The notes under the pieces: model-generated | The model's database searches: none | Told to the model about the DNA's origin: nothing | Seen by the model: only the letters and a program-made list of their open reading frames with translations | Translations under genes and position numbers: made by a program | NCBI GenBank assembly: GCA_964458015.1 | Contig: CAYWGR010000081.1 | Coordinates: forward strand, 1 to 24,279 | Reading direction: 5' to 3' | DNA from: CAYWGR01 sp964458015 | Lineage (GTDB): Bacteria; Planctomycetota; Planctomycetia; Pirellulales; Thermoguttaceae | Length of the DNA stretch: 24,279 nt | In this document: positions 1-7,509 of the stretch, in pieces | Position numbering within the stretch: position 1 is the stretch's first letter | How the letters are laid out: every line of letters begins with the position of its first letter

Positions 1-22
1 CGCCATTTTGCGAAGAATTCAA

Positions 23-50
23 GGCGGGCCATCGCTTCGCTCGACCCGCC
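23..50. repeat. Imperfect GC-rich inverted repeat (REP-like)
   Basis: GGCGGG at 23-28 can pair with CCCGCC at 45-50 around an imperfect, CG-rich centre containing CGCTTCGCTCG. Read on the minus strand the unit looks like the scattered REP-type repeats common in large bacterial genomes. It could also serve as a terminator for a gene left of the window, since CTACACTTTT follows. Copy number cannot be judged from this window. Confidence 0.4.
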
Positions 51-105
51 CTACACTTTTCCAAAATCCAACAATTGATTGACCCTGGCAATTATCACTA
101 AACTG

Positions 106-134
106 TCGCATCGAGTTGTATTTCGTGGTAAAAT
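106..134 (+). promoter_or_regulatory. Candidate promoter of the ABC exporter operon
   Basis: TCGCAT at 106-111 and TAAAAT at 129-134 are separated by 17 bases, a sigma-70-like layout with a good -10 and a weak -35. It lies about 125 bases upstream of the first exporter gene. This is pattern matching only. No sigma-54 -24/-12 pair was seen here. Confidence 0.25.
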
Positions 135-259
135 AATCATTTCTTCGTCCGAATAAAAAAACCTTCAAGGCAAGCCAGCATTGTCCCAAGATATTTCTGT
201 CGTAAACGAATTAGATAAGGTTACAGCCGGTCGTCGTTAAGAAAGCTTTGAGATTTGCA

Positions 260-985
260 ATGCCATTGATTCAGTTGCGCAATATTCACAAAAGGTATTC
301 CCTGGGCGAGGTCGATGTCCATGCCTTGCAAGGCGTTTCACTGGATATTCAACATGGTGAATACGTTGCGTTGATGGGGCCCTCGGGTTCCGGAAAAACA
401 ACGCTGATGAATACGCTGGGCTGCTTGGACCATCCCACAAGCGGCAGCTATCAACTGGAGGGTGAAGAGGTCGTTTCGATGTCCGGCGATGCCCGGGCGA
501 GATTGCGCAACCGTAAGATCGGCTTCGTTTTCCAAAATTTCAACCTGCTCTCGCGAACCAGCGCCTTTGAAAATATCGAACTGCCAATGATGTATTCCTC
601 ACGGCTGCACGGCGTCGAACGCCGCCGTCGCGTTCGCGAGTTGTTGAAGAAGGTAGGACTCGAATCCCGCTCCGATCACCACCCGTCGCAACTCTCGGGC
701 GGCCAGCAACAACGTGTGGCCGTTGCCCGGGCACTGGCCAATCATCCGCCGATCCTTTTGGCCGACGAGCCGACCGGAAATCTCGATTCGCATACCAGCC
801 GTGAAATCATGGGGCTGTTTCGGCAGTTGAACGAAGAAGACGGCATCACGATTATTCTCGTGACCCACGACCAAGAGGTTGCGCGTCACTCCCGCCGGGC
901 AATCGTTTTACGCGATGGCCAAATCACCTGTGATTCAACCGACTATGACCGGGCGATCGAAGCTTTGCACGTTCGGGAAGGATAA
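260..985 (+). CDS. ABC exporter ATPase, MacB/LolD type
   Basis: This is the cytoplasmic ATP-hydrolysing subunit of a tripartite exporter. The sequence shows a Walker A loop GPSGSGKTT, a Q-loop (VFQNF), the ABC signature LSGGQQQRVAVARAL, Walker B ILLADEPTGNLD and the switch histidine in LVTHD, all in the order and spacing of the MacB/LolD/FtsE family. At 241 residues it is the usual size for a free-standing ATPase. A TTG at 248 would add four residues, but ATG 260 gives the family-typical start MPLIQLRNIHKRY. Six bases separate it from the adaptor gene, whose ribosome binding site overlaps its end, so the three genes form an operon. The substrate cannot be told from sequence: macrolides, peptides, lipoproteins and siderophores are all known for the family. 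Confidence 0.93.
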   Translation: MPLIQLRNIHKRYSLGEVDVHALQGVSLDIQHGEYVALMGPSGSGKTTLMNTLGCLDHPTSGSYQLEGEEVVSMSGDARARLRNRKIGFVFQNFNLLSRTSAFENIELPMMYSSRLHGVERRRRVRELLKKVGLESRSDHHPSQLSGGQQQRVAVARALANHPPILLADEPTGNLDSHTSREIMGLFRQLNEEDGITIILVTHDQEVARHSRRAIVLRDGQITCDSTDYDRAIEALHVREG

Positions 986-991
986 TATCCT

Positions 992-2242
992 ATGAAGCGG
1001 CTTTTTTTCGGACTTGTCACCTCGGCTGTTTTGCTGGCCGCGGGGACTGCCGGGTATCGCTGCTACAGTGCGCCGGCTAGCATTTCGAGTAATGTCTATC
1101 GAACGGCATCCGTGCGGCGCGGCGATGTCGTTCCCGTTGTAACATCCACGGGAACGGTTCAGCCCGTATTAAGCGTGCAGATCGGTTCTTTCGTATCGGG
1201 AATCGTCTCGAAGGTCAACGTGGATTACAACACCAAAGTCAAGGCGGGACAGGTTCTGGCCGTGATCGATCCTCGCCTCTACAAGGCGAATCTGGCGCAT
1301 GAAGAAGCCGCGATGGCCCACGCCAGGGCCGATCTCGCGCGGATCAACGCACTTCTGGAACAAGCGATTCGCACGGAAAAACGTGGGATGCAGCTTAAGC
1401 CGAAAAACGCCATCTCCGAAACCGATCTGGACCAATGCACCGCTGACCGCAGATCGCTCGAAGCCCAAAAACAACAGGCCGAAGCGACTATTCTCGAATG
1501 CCAGGCGAATCGGGATACCGCGAAAACCAATTTGGAATACACCGATATTCGCTCTCCCGTCGACGGTCTCATCACCGACCGCAAAGTGGATCCGGGCCAA
1601 ACCGTGGCATCACAGTTCCAAACGCCGGTTTTATTCATCGTTGCGCCCGATCTGGAAAAAAAGGTTTATGTCTACGCGGCGGTCGATGAGGCCGATATCG
1701 GATTGATTCGAGATGCACAAACGCGCAATGAACCGGTGTTTTTTTCAGTTGACGCATATCCGCGCGACACCTTTCAAGGAAAAATCGCCCAGGTGCGGCT
1801 CAATCCGAACACGGTGCACAATGTCGTGACATACACGGTCGTTGTCGAATCCACCAATCCCAAACTCCGCCTGCTTCCCGGCATGACGGCAAAGCTTTCC
1901 TTCCAGATTGAAAAGAAGACCGGCGTGCCGATAATCCCCAACGCGGCTTTGCGATTTCGCCCGAAACCAGAACAGGTTCACGAACAGTATCGTCCTTTAT
2001 TGGAAAAAATCGCTCGCGAGGGGCGTGTAAGTCATGACGCCGCATTTTCGGAAACACCTAAGGACCGCGATAAAACGGCCTCGGCCGACGAGCATAGCCG
2101 GCGGTATGTTTGGATCGTCGAAGAAGACAAGCTGGTCCCTGTCGAAATCCGTGTCGGTATGAGCGATAAAAACGCCGCGGAACTGCTTGCCGGCGATCTG
2201 CACGATCGTCAAGAACTCGTCGTTGGAGTTCAGTCGCCTTGA
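992..2242 (+). CDS. Periplasmic adaptor (membrane fusion) protein, MacA/HlyD family
   Basis: This is the adaptor linking the inner-membrane ABC permease to the outside. An N-terminal membrane anchor or signal (about residues 4-20) is followed by a biotinyl-lipoyl-like half (GSFVSGIVSKVNVDYNTKVKAGQVLAVID), a helical hairpin rich in Ala, Glu and Gln (about 105-175), the second lipoyl half (DIRSPVDGLITDRKVDPGQTV) and beta-barrel domains (about 215-310, including LLPGMTAKLSF). The C-terminal part holds a charged insert of roughly 45 residues (about 330-375) before a conserved beta strand segment. This makes it 416 residues, longer than E. coli MacA. Start ATG 992 is preceded by GGGAAGGA. It lies between ATPase and permease, the standard exporter order. 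No TolC-like outer membrane partner is visible in the window. Confidence 0.92.
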   Translation: MKRLFFGLVTSAVLLAAGTAGYRCYSAPASISSNVYRTASVRRGDVVPVVTSTGTVQPVLSVQIGSFVSGIVSKVNVDYNTKVKAGQVLAVIDPRLYKANLAHEEAAMAHARADLARINALLEQAIRTEKRGMQLKPKNAISETDLDQCTADRRSLEAQKQQAEATILECQANRDTAKTNLEYTDIRSPVDGLITDRKVDPGQTVASQFQTPVLFIVAPDLEKKVYVYAAVDEADIGLIRDAQTRNEPVFFSVDAYPRDTFQGKIAQVRLNPNTVHNVVTYTVVVESTNPKLRLLPGMTAKLSFQIEKKTGVPIIPNAALRFRPKPEQVHEQYRPLLEKIAREGRVSHDAAFSETPKDRDKTASADEHSRRYVWIVEEDKLVPVEIRVGMSDKNAAELLAGDLHDRQELVVGVQSP

Positions 2243-2266
2243 GGAATAGCATTTCATAACGCAGCC

Positions 2267-3523
2267 ATGATTTTTTCATTGATCCTTCGCGTGGCCTTGC
2301 GGGCGCTTGCAAAAAACAAAATGCGGGCCGGCCTGACGATTTTGGGAATCGTGATCGGAGTGGCGGCGATAATTCTCCTGGTTTCCGTCAGCCAATCCGC
2401 CAGTTTGATGATCCGCTCCCAGTTCCAAACCTTGGGGGTCAATGTGATTGTCGTCGTGCCCGGCAGTTTGACGGGCGGAGGCGTTCACCTGGGCTCCGGC
2501 AGTGTCATGACCTTGTCCACCGAAGATGCCGAGGCCATCGAGGCCGAATGTCCCGCCGTGGCCGCCGTTTCACCGATCGTGAACACGCAGGCGCAGATCG
2601 TCGCAGGCAATCAAAACTGGTCGCCCGACGAAATCGTGGGCGTTAATGCCTCCTATACGACCGTTCGCAATTGGCCGTTGCAAGAAGGCGATTTCTTCAC
2701 GGATTCCGATGTTCGCTCCGCGGCCAAAGTTTGCACGGTGGGGGCCACGGTGGCAAAAAACTTGTTCGGCGGGTCGGATTGCCTCGGTTCGACGATCCGC
2801 ATCAAGAACATCCCCTTCGAGGTCGTAGGCGTGCTGGCCGAAAAAGGCGTGAACCTCTTCGGCCAGGATCAGGACAATGTCGTCTTGGTTCCCTATTCAA
2901 CAATCAAAAAACGAATCTGCGGATCGCTGTTCAACAATGTCGATGCGGTTTTTATTTCGGCCGTTTCCGCCACGCGGATGCAGGATGTCGAACATGAAGT
3001 GGAATCGCTCTTGCGGCAGCGGCATCACATCCGGGCGAACGATGCCGACGATTTCGCCGTGCTTAATACGTCGGATGTCGCAAGCATTCTGAAAACCATC
3101 ACGACCGTCATGGAATTACTGCTGGGCACGGTTGCCAGCGTTTCGCTGATCGTCGGCGGCGTAGGCATCATGAATATCATGCTGGTTTCGGTGACCGAAC
3201 GCACTCGCGAAATCGGGATTCGCCTGGCCGTCGGCGCCAGATCGCGCGACATCTTGCGCCAATTCCTGATCGAAGCAATTACACTATCCCTATTGGGAGG
3301 TGCAATCGGCGTCNNNNNNNNNNGCGTGGGAATTACATCGGCCGCGGCGGCCTCCTTTGGGGCCAACGCTTTTTTCGGCAGTTCGCGATGGCCCTTGACG
3401 ATTTCGCTGGAAGCTATCGCAGCCTCGCTGATTTTTGCCGGGTCGGTGGGCATGTTTTTCGGCTACTACCCCGCACGAAAAGCCAGCATGCTCGATCCGA
3501 TCGAATCGCTGCGCTATGAATGA
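2267..3523 (+). CDS. ABC exporter permease, MacB/FtsX family
   Basis: This is the inner-membrane permease of the exporter. It has one transmembrane helix near the N-terminus (about residues 22-45), a large periplasmic MacB_PCD-type domain (about 50-270) and three C-terminal helices of the FtsX fold. The family motif is clear: GGVGIMNIMLVSVTERTREIGIR, followed by a FLIEA...SLLGG segment and a C-terminal ARKASMLDPIESLRYE. Unlike E. coli MacB, the ATPase is a separate gene. Ten Ns interrupt the third-helix region after LLGGAIGV. The reading frame is the same on both sides if the gap really is 10 bases, giving about 418 residues. Its stop lies 8 bases from the stop of the convergent regulator gene. 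Confidence 0.9.
   Translation: MIFSLILRVALRALAKNKMRAGLTILGIVIGVAAIILLVSVSQSASLMIRSQFQTLGVNVIVVVPGSLTGGGVHLGSGSVMTLSTEDAEAIEAECPAVAAVSPIVNTQAQIVAGNQNWSPDEIVGVNASYTTVRNWPLQEGDFFTDSDVRSAAKVCTVGATVAKNLFGGSDCLGSTIRIKNIPFEVVGVLAEKGVNLFGQDQDNVVLVPYSTIKKRICGSLFNNVDAVFISAVSATRMQDVEHEVESLLRQRHHIRANDADDFAVLNTSDVASILKTITTVMELLLGTVASVSLIVGGVGIMNIMLVSVTERTREIGIRLAVGARSRDILRQFLIEAITLSLLGGAIGVXXXXVGITSAAAASFGANAFFGSSRWPLTISLEAIAASLIFAGSVGMFFGYYPARKASMLDPIESLRYE
3314..3323. other. Assembly gap (10 Ns) inside the permease gene
   Basis: Ten undetermined bases lie in the codons for a transmembrane helix of the permease. Both flanks match the family in one frame, so the true gap is probably a multiple of three plus one, compatible with 10, but its real length is unknown. 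Confidence 0.99.
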
Positions 3524-3524
3524 A

Positions 3525-3539
3525 CCGAGTGTTACTCGG
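3525..3539. terminator. Small hairpin between convergent stops
   Basis: CCGAGT at 3525-3530 and ACTCGG at 3534-3539 form a perfect 6-bp stem with a GTT loop, exactly where the permease gene (+) and regulator gene (-) converge. It could end transcription on either strand, but no T-rich tail follows, so this is a weak call. Confidence 0.3.
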
Positions 3540-5553
3540 GCGGCATGTCGTCGAGCTGATAGCGCCGAATTTTCCGGTCGAGTGTCGAACGTTCGATGCC
3601 CAAGATGCTGGCCGTCTTGCTCTTGTTCCAACCGGTGTGATTGAGCGTGTTATAGATGTGGCGTCGTTCCATGTCATCGAGCGAAAGCGGAACAAATTTC
3701 CCGCCGGCGGATTCCAATATCTCGGTGTCACCGGCAGTGGCCAATTTCGTGAGCAACAGATCCTCGACGCCGATCTCCTGGCCTCGGCATAGAACGACCG
3801 CCCGCTCGACGACGTTTTTCAACTCGCGGACATTGCCGGGCCACAGATATTTCAGCAATTGCTCCTTGGCGGCGGCTGTGAAACCGCGAATTTTGCGACC
3901 GGTTTCGGCGTTGAATTTATCAAGGAAATAATCGGCCAACAGCGGGATGTCTTCCTGACGTTTTCGCAAGGCCGGCACGATGATTTCCAATACGCGAAGC
4001 CGGAAGAACAGGTCGCGGCGGAAATGCCCCTCGGCCACGTCGCGCTCCAGGTCGCGGTTGGTGGCGGCGATAACCCGAACATCGACTTTGATCGGTTTGC
4101 TGCCGCCGACGCGCTCGAAGGGGTGCCCTTCAAGCACGCGCAAAAACTTGGCCTGAATGCCGGGACTCATCTCGCCGATTTCGTCCAGCATGATTGCGCC
4201 CTTGTGGGCGGCCTCGAACTTACCGATTTTGCGTTCCGTTGCGCCGGTGAATGCGCCGCGTTCGTGGCCGAATAATTCACTCGCGAGAAGCTCGGCCGAA
4301 AGAGCCGCGCAATTGAGGCAGATGAAGACATTATCGCGGCGAGGGCTGTTGATGTGAACGGCCCGGGCGACTAGTTCCTTGCCGACGCCGCTCTCGCCGC
4401 GTATTAGTACCGTGGCGTTGCTGGCCGCTGCCTGTGAGATCATTTCCGTGACCAGTCGAATGGCAGGGCTGCGGCCGATGATATCGCTATGAATCCCCAG
4501 CTTCTCTCGCAATTCCACGTTTTCCGTGCGCACGCGCGAAAGATTTTCAGTCAACTCCTGCCGACGGCGGATATTTTCGAGCGCCACGGCCACGGTATCG
4601 GCCACGGCCAAGGTAAATTCCAAATCGTCGGGGTCGGGGATCACCGACGGATCGGTGGAATAAAGGTGCAAAAGTCCGAAAACCTGTCCGCCTCGTCGAA
4701 CCGGTGCGCAAATAACGCCGGTGGCGAGAATTTCGCCTTGACTGTCGCGCGTGCCCAGGGCGCTATCGTCCATCACGTTGCGAGCAAGCACCGCTTCGCC
4801 TTCACGCATCACGGTCGAGGCTAAAAAATTCGACACGCGATGGTAGCGATGCTGGGAAGAACTGCGCGAGGCCGTAATTTCCAAATCCTCGCCGCGAGGC
4901 TCCCCTTGTAACGCGGTTGGCAAAAGCAGCATCGCGCCGGCGTCGGTGCGGGTTTCCTCGGCCAATCCGGCCAAAGCCAAGTCGGCCATCGAAGCAACAT
5001 CCGGCGCTTTGGCCAGTTCAAAGGCAAGACGGCACAGTTTGGCCGCCGCGCGGCCAATTTTTGAAACGCCGCTTTCCTCTTCCCCTTGGCCGGGGGCGAG
5101 AAATTTCGTGTGACCGCGTCGGTGCGTGATTGTCGTGGGCTCGCAGGGAGCCAACACGCTCGAGTCATCCTCGGGATTCGAGGATGTCAACGGCGGCGAA
5201 GAACGACGCACCACGGTGCTGCCATCGCCGGAAGCCGTGAAGGCTTCCGACAATTTATGGACGAAGACCAATTGCGTATGCCCGATGCGAATCACATCGC
5301 CCGGCTTCAAAGGCCAATCGCCTTTGACCAATTGGCGACCGACCATCGTGCCGTTGCGGCTTTCGAGATCGCGAAGCATCCATTCATCGCCCGAAAGGAA
5401 GACCTCGACGTGATTCCGACTGCACCGCTCGTCCTTGATCACGATCTGGCATGTCGGCGCTCGCCCGACCGTTACGGACTGTCCCGGCACGAGTCGAAAA
5501 ACATCGCTCCATTTCGAGCCTTCTCGGATTACCAAATACGCAAGTTGCGCCAC
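3532..5553 (-). CDS. Sigma-54-dependent activator with FHA and GAF domains
   Basis: This is a bacterial enhancer-binding protein that would activate RNA polymerase carrying sigma-54. Domains in order: FHA (about residues 5-97, with GR, SRNH and NGT phosphothreonine-binding motifs), a Ser/Pro/Glu-rich linker, GAF (about 175-327), a short coiled coil, AAA+ (about 352-590: Walker A GESGVGKE 386-393, the sigma-54 contact loop GAFTGA 433-438, Walker B LDEIGE 456-461, ATNRD, WPGNVREL) and a C-terminal Fis-type helix-turn-helix (about 626-666). The open frame reaches 5739, but GTG 5553 is the better start: AAGGAG lies 6 bases before it and the FHA fold begins directly after. That gives 673 residues. 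There is no receiver domain, so input is probably a phosphorylated partner (FHA) and a small ligand (GAF). It is divergent from the first DUF1598-like gene. Its targets are unknown. Confidence 0.93.
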   Translation of the reverse strand: MAQLAYLVIREGSKWSDVFRLVPGQSVTVGRAPTCQIVIKDERCSRNHVEVFLSGDEWMLRDLESRNGTMVGRQLVKGDWPLKPGDVIRIGHTQLVFVHKLSEAFTASGDGSTVVRRSSPPLTSSNPEDDSSVLAPCEPTTITHRRGHTKFLAPGQGEEESGVSKIGRAAAKLCRLAFELAKAPDVASMADLALAGLAEETRTDAGAMLLLPTALQGEPRGEDLEITASRSSSQHRYHRVSNFLASTVMREGEAVLARNVMDDSALGTRDSQGEILATGVICAPVRRGGQVFGLLHLYSTDPSVIPDPDDLEFTLAVADTVAVALENIRRRQELTENLSRVRTENVELREKLGIHSDIIGRSPAIRLVTEMISQAAASNATVLIRGESGVGKELVARAVHINSPRRDNVFICLNCAALSAELLASELFGHERGAFTGATERKIGKFEAAHKGAIMLDEIGEMSPGIQAKFLRVLEGHPFERVGGSKPIKVDVRVIAATNRDLERDVAEGHFRRDLFFRLRVLEIIVPALRKRQEDIPLLADYFLDKFNAETGRKIRGFTAAAKEQLLKYLWPGNVRELKNVVERAVVLCRGQEIGVEDLLLTKLATAGDTEILESAGGKFVPLSLDDMERRHIYNTLNHTGWNKSKTASILGIERSTLDRKIRRYQLDDMPPE

Positions 5554-5881
5554 CGACCACTCCTTCAAGAAACTATGCAGACCGTAAATTCCATCGTCTG
5601 CGATGAACGGCTCGCTCCCCGCTGCGTTCGGATCGGAATCCAAAGGACAACTGTAGCAAAATCGTACAATTTCCACTTTAACCACCAAGAGTAGGTATCG
5701 CAAGCGTTTATTCTGATCAAAAACGCCACAGCACACCACCTACAGGTGGTTACTTAGATTCATTCCTTGCAATTTCCACCCCGGCAGATTAGTCTAGTAA
5801 GATGTTCTAGTTTGGAAATATCGGCAAACTGGATAAACCATATTGGTCTGCGTTCACTTTTGATCAAGAGATACATCTTTC
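5554..5881. other. Divergent intergenic region, regulator and DUF1598-like gene
   Basis: These 328 bases hold the ribosome binding site of the regulator on the minus strand and, at 5735-5803, the upstream element shared with the second DUF1598-like gene. No further gene is seen. The codons between 5554 and 5739 that remain open in the regulator frame look non-coding, with no family similarity recognised. Confidence 0.6.
5735..5803 (+). promoter_or_regulatory. Upstream element of DUF1598-like copy 1 (palindrome plus promoter-like boxes)
   Basis: A 7-bp palindrome with a 2-base loop, ACCACCT/AGGTGGT (5735-5750), is followed 16 bases later by TTGCAA (5767-5772), then a 17-base spacer, TAGTCT, and the block GCAGATTAGTCTAGTAAGAT (5784-5803). 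The same parts with the same spacing occur before the second copy at 7365-7435. Conservation against a diverged background suggests a promoter with an adjacent operator. TTGCAA-17-TAGTCT could be a sigma-70-like or ECF promoter. No sigma-54 -24/-12 match was found. Confidence 0.5.
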
Positions 5882-7249
5882 ATGCGCATCACCCCTCGAA
5901 AAGTTTCCTCCATTGTCATCCGTACAATCGCGATTACGCTGGTAGGCATTGCCGCGGTTTCCGCTCAAAAAGTGGCTTATGGCCAAACCTATACCGAGAG
6001 CAGTCGCGCGGTGGGCGGCGTGTCGATCAACACAGACGGATTGTTGAGCAACGCCCGAACCGATGATTTGGGTTCGCTCAGCAAGCTGCGTCGTCAATCG
6101 TTGGAAAAGGTTCCGACGGATCTGAATTCCTTGGTCGAGATGCGGAAGATTTCGCTCCGCAAGTTGGAAGCCGCCTTGGAAGAAAGCGCGAAGAGTAAAA
6201 AGGCGATGCCCAACGCCATCAAGTATCTGGCGGGCCTGCAAAGCATTCGCTACATCTTCGTCTATCCCGAACAGCAAGACATTGTTTTAGTAGGGCCGGG
6301 TGAAGGCTGGAAAGTAGACGCCAAGGGAACCGTCGTGGGCGTCACGACCGGTCGGCCGGTATTGTTGTTGGACGATTTGCTCGTTGCGTTGCGCACCGCT
6401 CGCGCGGCGGCCAACGGCGGCATCACCTGCTCGATCGATCCGACGTCGGAAGGTCTTGCTCGGATGAAGGAACAAATCCCGGCGTTGACTCGCAGCGGAG
6501 ATCCGCAAGCCGTGGCCGGCGGGATCGAAAGCGCGTTGGGAATGCAGAAGATCAGTGTCACGGGCGTGCCCGATTCGAGCCATTTCGCCCGCGTGTTGGT
6601 GGCGGCCGACTATCGCATGAAGCGGATAGCGATGAATTTCGATGCGTCGCCGGTGCGCGGTTTGACGAGCTATTTACAGATGGTCAAGCCCGGCGCCCGC
6701 ACGGTTCTTTCGCCCCGTTTCTGGCTGGAGCCCAAGTACGAATCGTTGTTGCGTGACGACAAGGGTTTGGCCTACGAGCTTCGCGGTTCGAGTGTGAAAG
6801 CCATGACCGAAGAGGATTTCGTGGCGGCCAGCGGCAACGTGCAGCACAGCGGCAAGTCCAGCCCGGCGGCTCAGAAGTGGGCCGACACGATGAGCGCCAA
6901 GTATCCCGAGTTGGCCGTGGCGGATCCGATTTTCGGCCAGTTGCAGAACTGCATGGAGTTGGCCGTCGTCGGAGCGTTGGTCGTGAAAGAGCAACTGACC
7001 ACCAAGGCCGGCAACAGCCTGCCGACGCTGATGGAGTCGTCGGACGTGAAGCCGGAAGCCTTCAACACGCCCAAGCAGGTCGAAAGCAAGGCCAGCGTCT
7101 TGAAGAAGGGCCATAACTGGGTCATCAGCGCCTCGGGCGGCGTGGCGATCAACTCTTGGGGAATTGCCGACAAGGTCCAGAAGAGCGACGCCGTTGCCGC
7201 CGTTCGCGAGAAGACCGCCACGGACAAGGCGAATTGGTGGTGGAACTAA
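5882..7249 (+). CDS. Secreted DUF1598-like protein, copy 1
   Basis: This is a protein of unknown function, 455 residues. A signal peptide is visible: basic start (MRITPRK), hydrophobic core to about residue 28, and likely cleavage near AYGQ (about 32-35). The mature part begins with SRAVGGVSINTDGLLSN; the segment with MRKISLRKLEAALEE, YLAGLQSIRYIFVYPEQQDIVLVGPGEGW and VTTGRPVLLLDDLLVALRT (about residues 87-172) is what I recognise as the planctomycete DUF1598 family. The C-terminus ends in ATDKANWWWN. I see no catalytic motif. Only four Cys-poor stretches and no transmembrane helices follow the signal, so it is probably periplasmic or exported. Residues 41-455 are identical to the next gene, and only one base difference was seen across the shared 1.27 kb. 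A strong hairpin follows at 7281-7315. Confidence 0.85.
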   Translation: MRITPRKVSSIVIRTIAITLVGIAAVSAQKVAYGQTYTESSRAVGGVSINTDGLLSNARTDDLGSLSKLRRQSLEKVPTDLNSLVEMRKISLRKLEAALEESAKSKKAMPNAIKYLAGLQSIRYIFVYPEQQDIVLVGPGEGWKVDAKGTVVGVTTGRPVLLLDDLLVALRTARAAANGGITCSIDPTSEGLARMKEQIPALTRSGDPQAVAGGIESALGMQKISVTGVPDSSHFARVLVAADYRMKRIAMNFDASPVRGLTSYLQMVKPGARTVLSPRFWLEPKYESLLRDDKGLAYELRGSSVKAMTEEDFVAASGNVQHSGKSSPAAQKWADTMSAKYPELAVADPIFGQLQNCMELAVVGALVVKEQLTTKAGNSLPTLMESSDVKPEAFNTPKQVESKASVLKKGHNWVISASGGVAINSWGIADKVQKSDAVAAVREKTATDKANWWWN

Positions 7250-7274
7250 CATTCCCCCTCCATCCATGAATCCG
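6004..7274 (+). repeat. Long direct repeat, copy A
   Basis: The segment matches 7632-8902 base for base at an offset of 1628. The single difference I see is A at 6034 against G at 7662, a silent change in Thr. The repeat starts within the codons just after the signal peptide and ends 25 bases after the stop codon; the terminator hairpins just beyond are similar but not identical. Confidence 0.95.
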
Positions 7275-7280
7275 CTTAAA

Positions 7281-7315
7281 AAACGGCCGTGCGACCCCAC
7301 GTCGCACGGCCGTTT
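7281..7315 (+). terminator. Strong hairpin after DUF1598-like copy 1
   Basis: A perfect 15-bp stem (AAACGGCCGTGCGAC at 7281-7295, its complement at 7301-7315) closes a 5-base loop, 31 bases after the stop codon. The stem ends in AAA/TTT and is followed by CGCGTTTTG rather than a long T run. Its position and strength support a terminator separating the two copies. Confidence 0.75.
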
Positions 7316-7364
7316 CGCGTTTTGAACCTATGCTATCAAAAAAAAGCCCCAGACATCGAACAGC

Positions 7365-7435
7365 ACCACCTTTATGAGGGGTCGCTTGGTCGATTTCCTT
7401 GCATTTTTTTTCCCCGCAGATTAGTCTAATAAGAT
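7365..7435 (+). promoter_or_regulatory. Upstream element of DUF1598-like copy 2
   Basis: ACCACCT (7365-7371) and AGGGGT (7377-7382) form a degenerate version of the copy 1 palindrome. TTGCAT (7399-7404) starts 17 bases after the palindrome end, as in copy 1, and GCAGATTAGTCTAATAAGAT lies at 7416-7435. Flanking bases have diverged, so the preserved boxes and spacings are likely functional. Together with the hairpin at 7281 this implies that copy 2 has its own promoter. Confidence 0.5.
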
Positions 7436-7509
7436 ATCCCGAAGTGGGAGATTTGGTAAATTAGCGAACAAGATCCGACCGTTCACCAACGTTCATGAGA
7501 GAGATCCCC

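Noticed and set aside
5086..5694. 202-codon plus-strand frame within the regulator gene
   Set aside because: Antisense to the FHA domain coding region, no ribosome binding site and no recognisable domain.
6674..7300. 208-codon minus-strand frame, repeated at 8302-8928
   Set aside because: It is a GC-driven shadow of the DUF1598-like genes. It recurs only because the DNA is duplicated.
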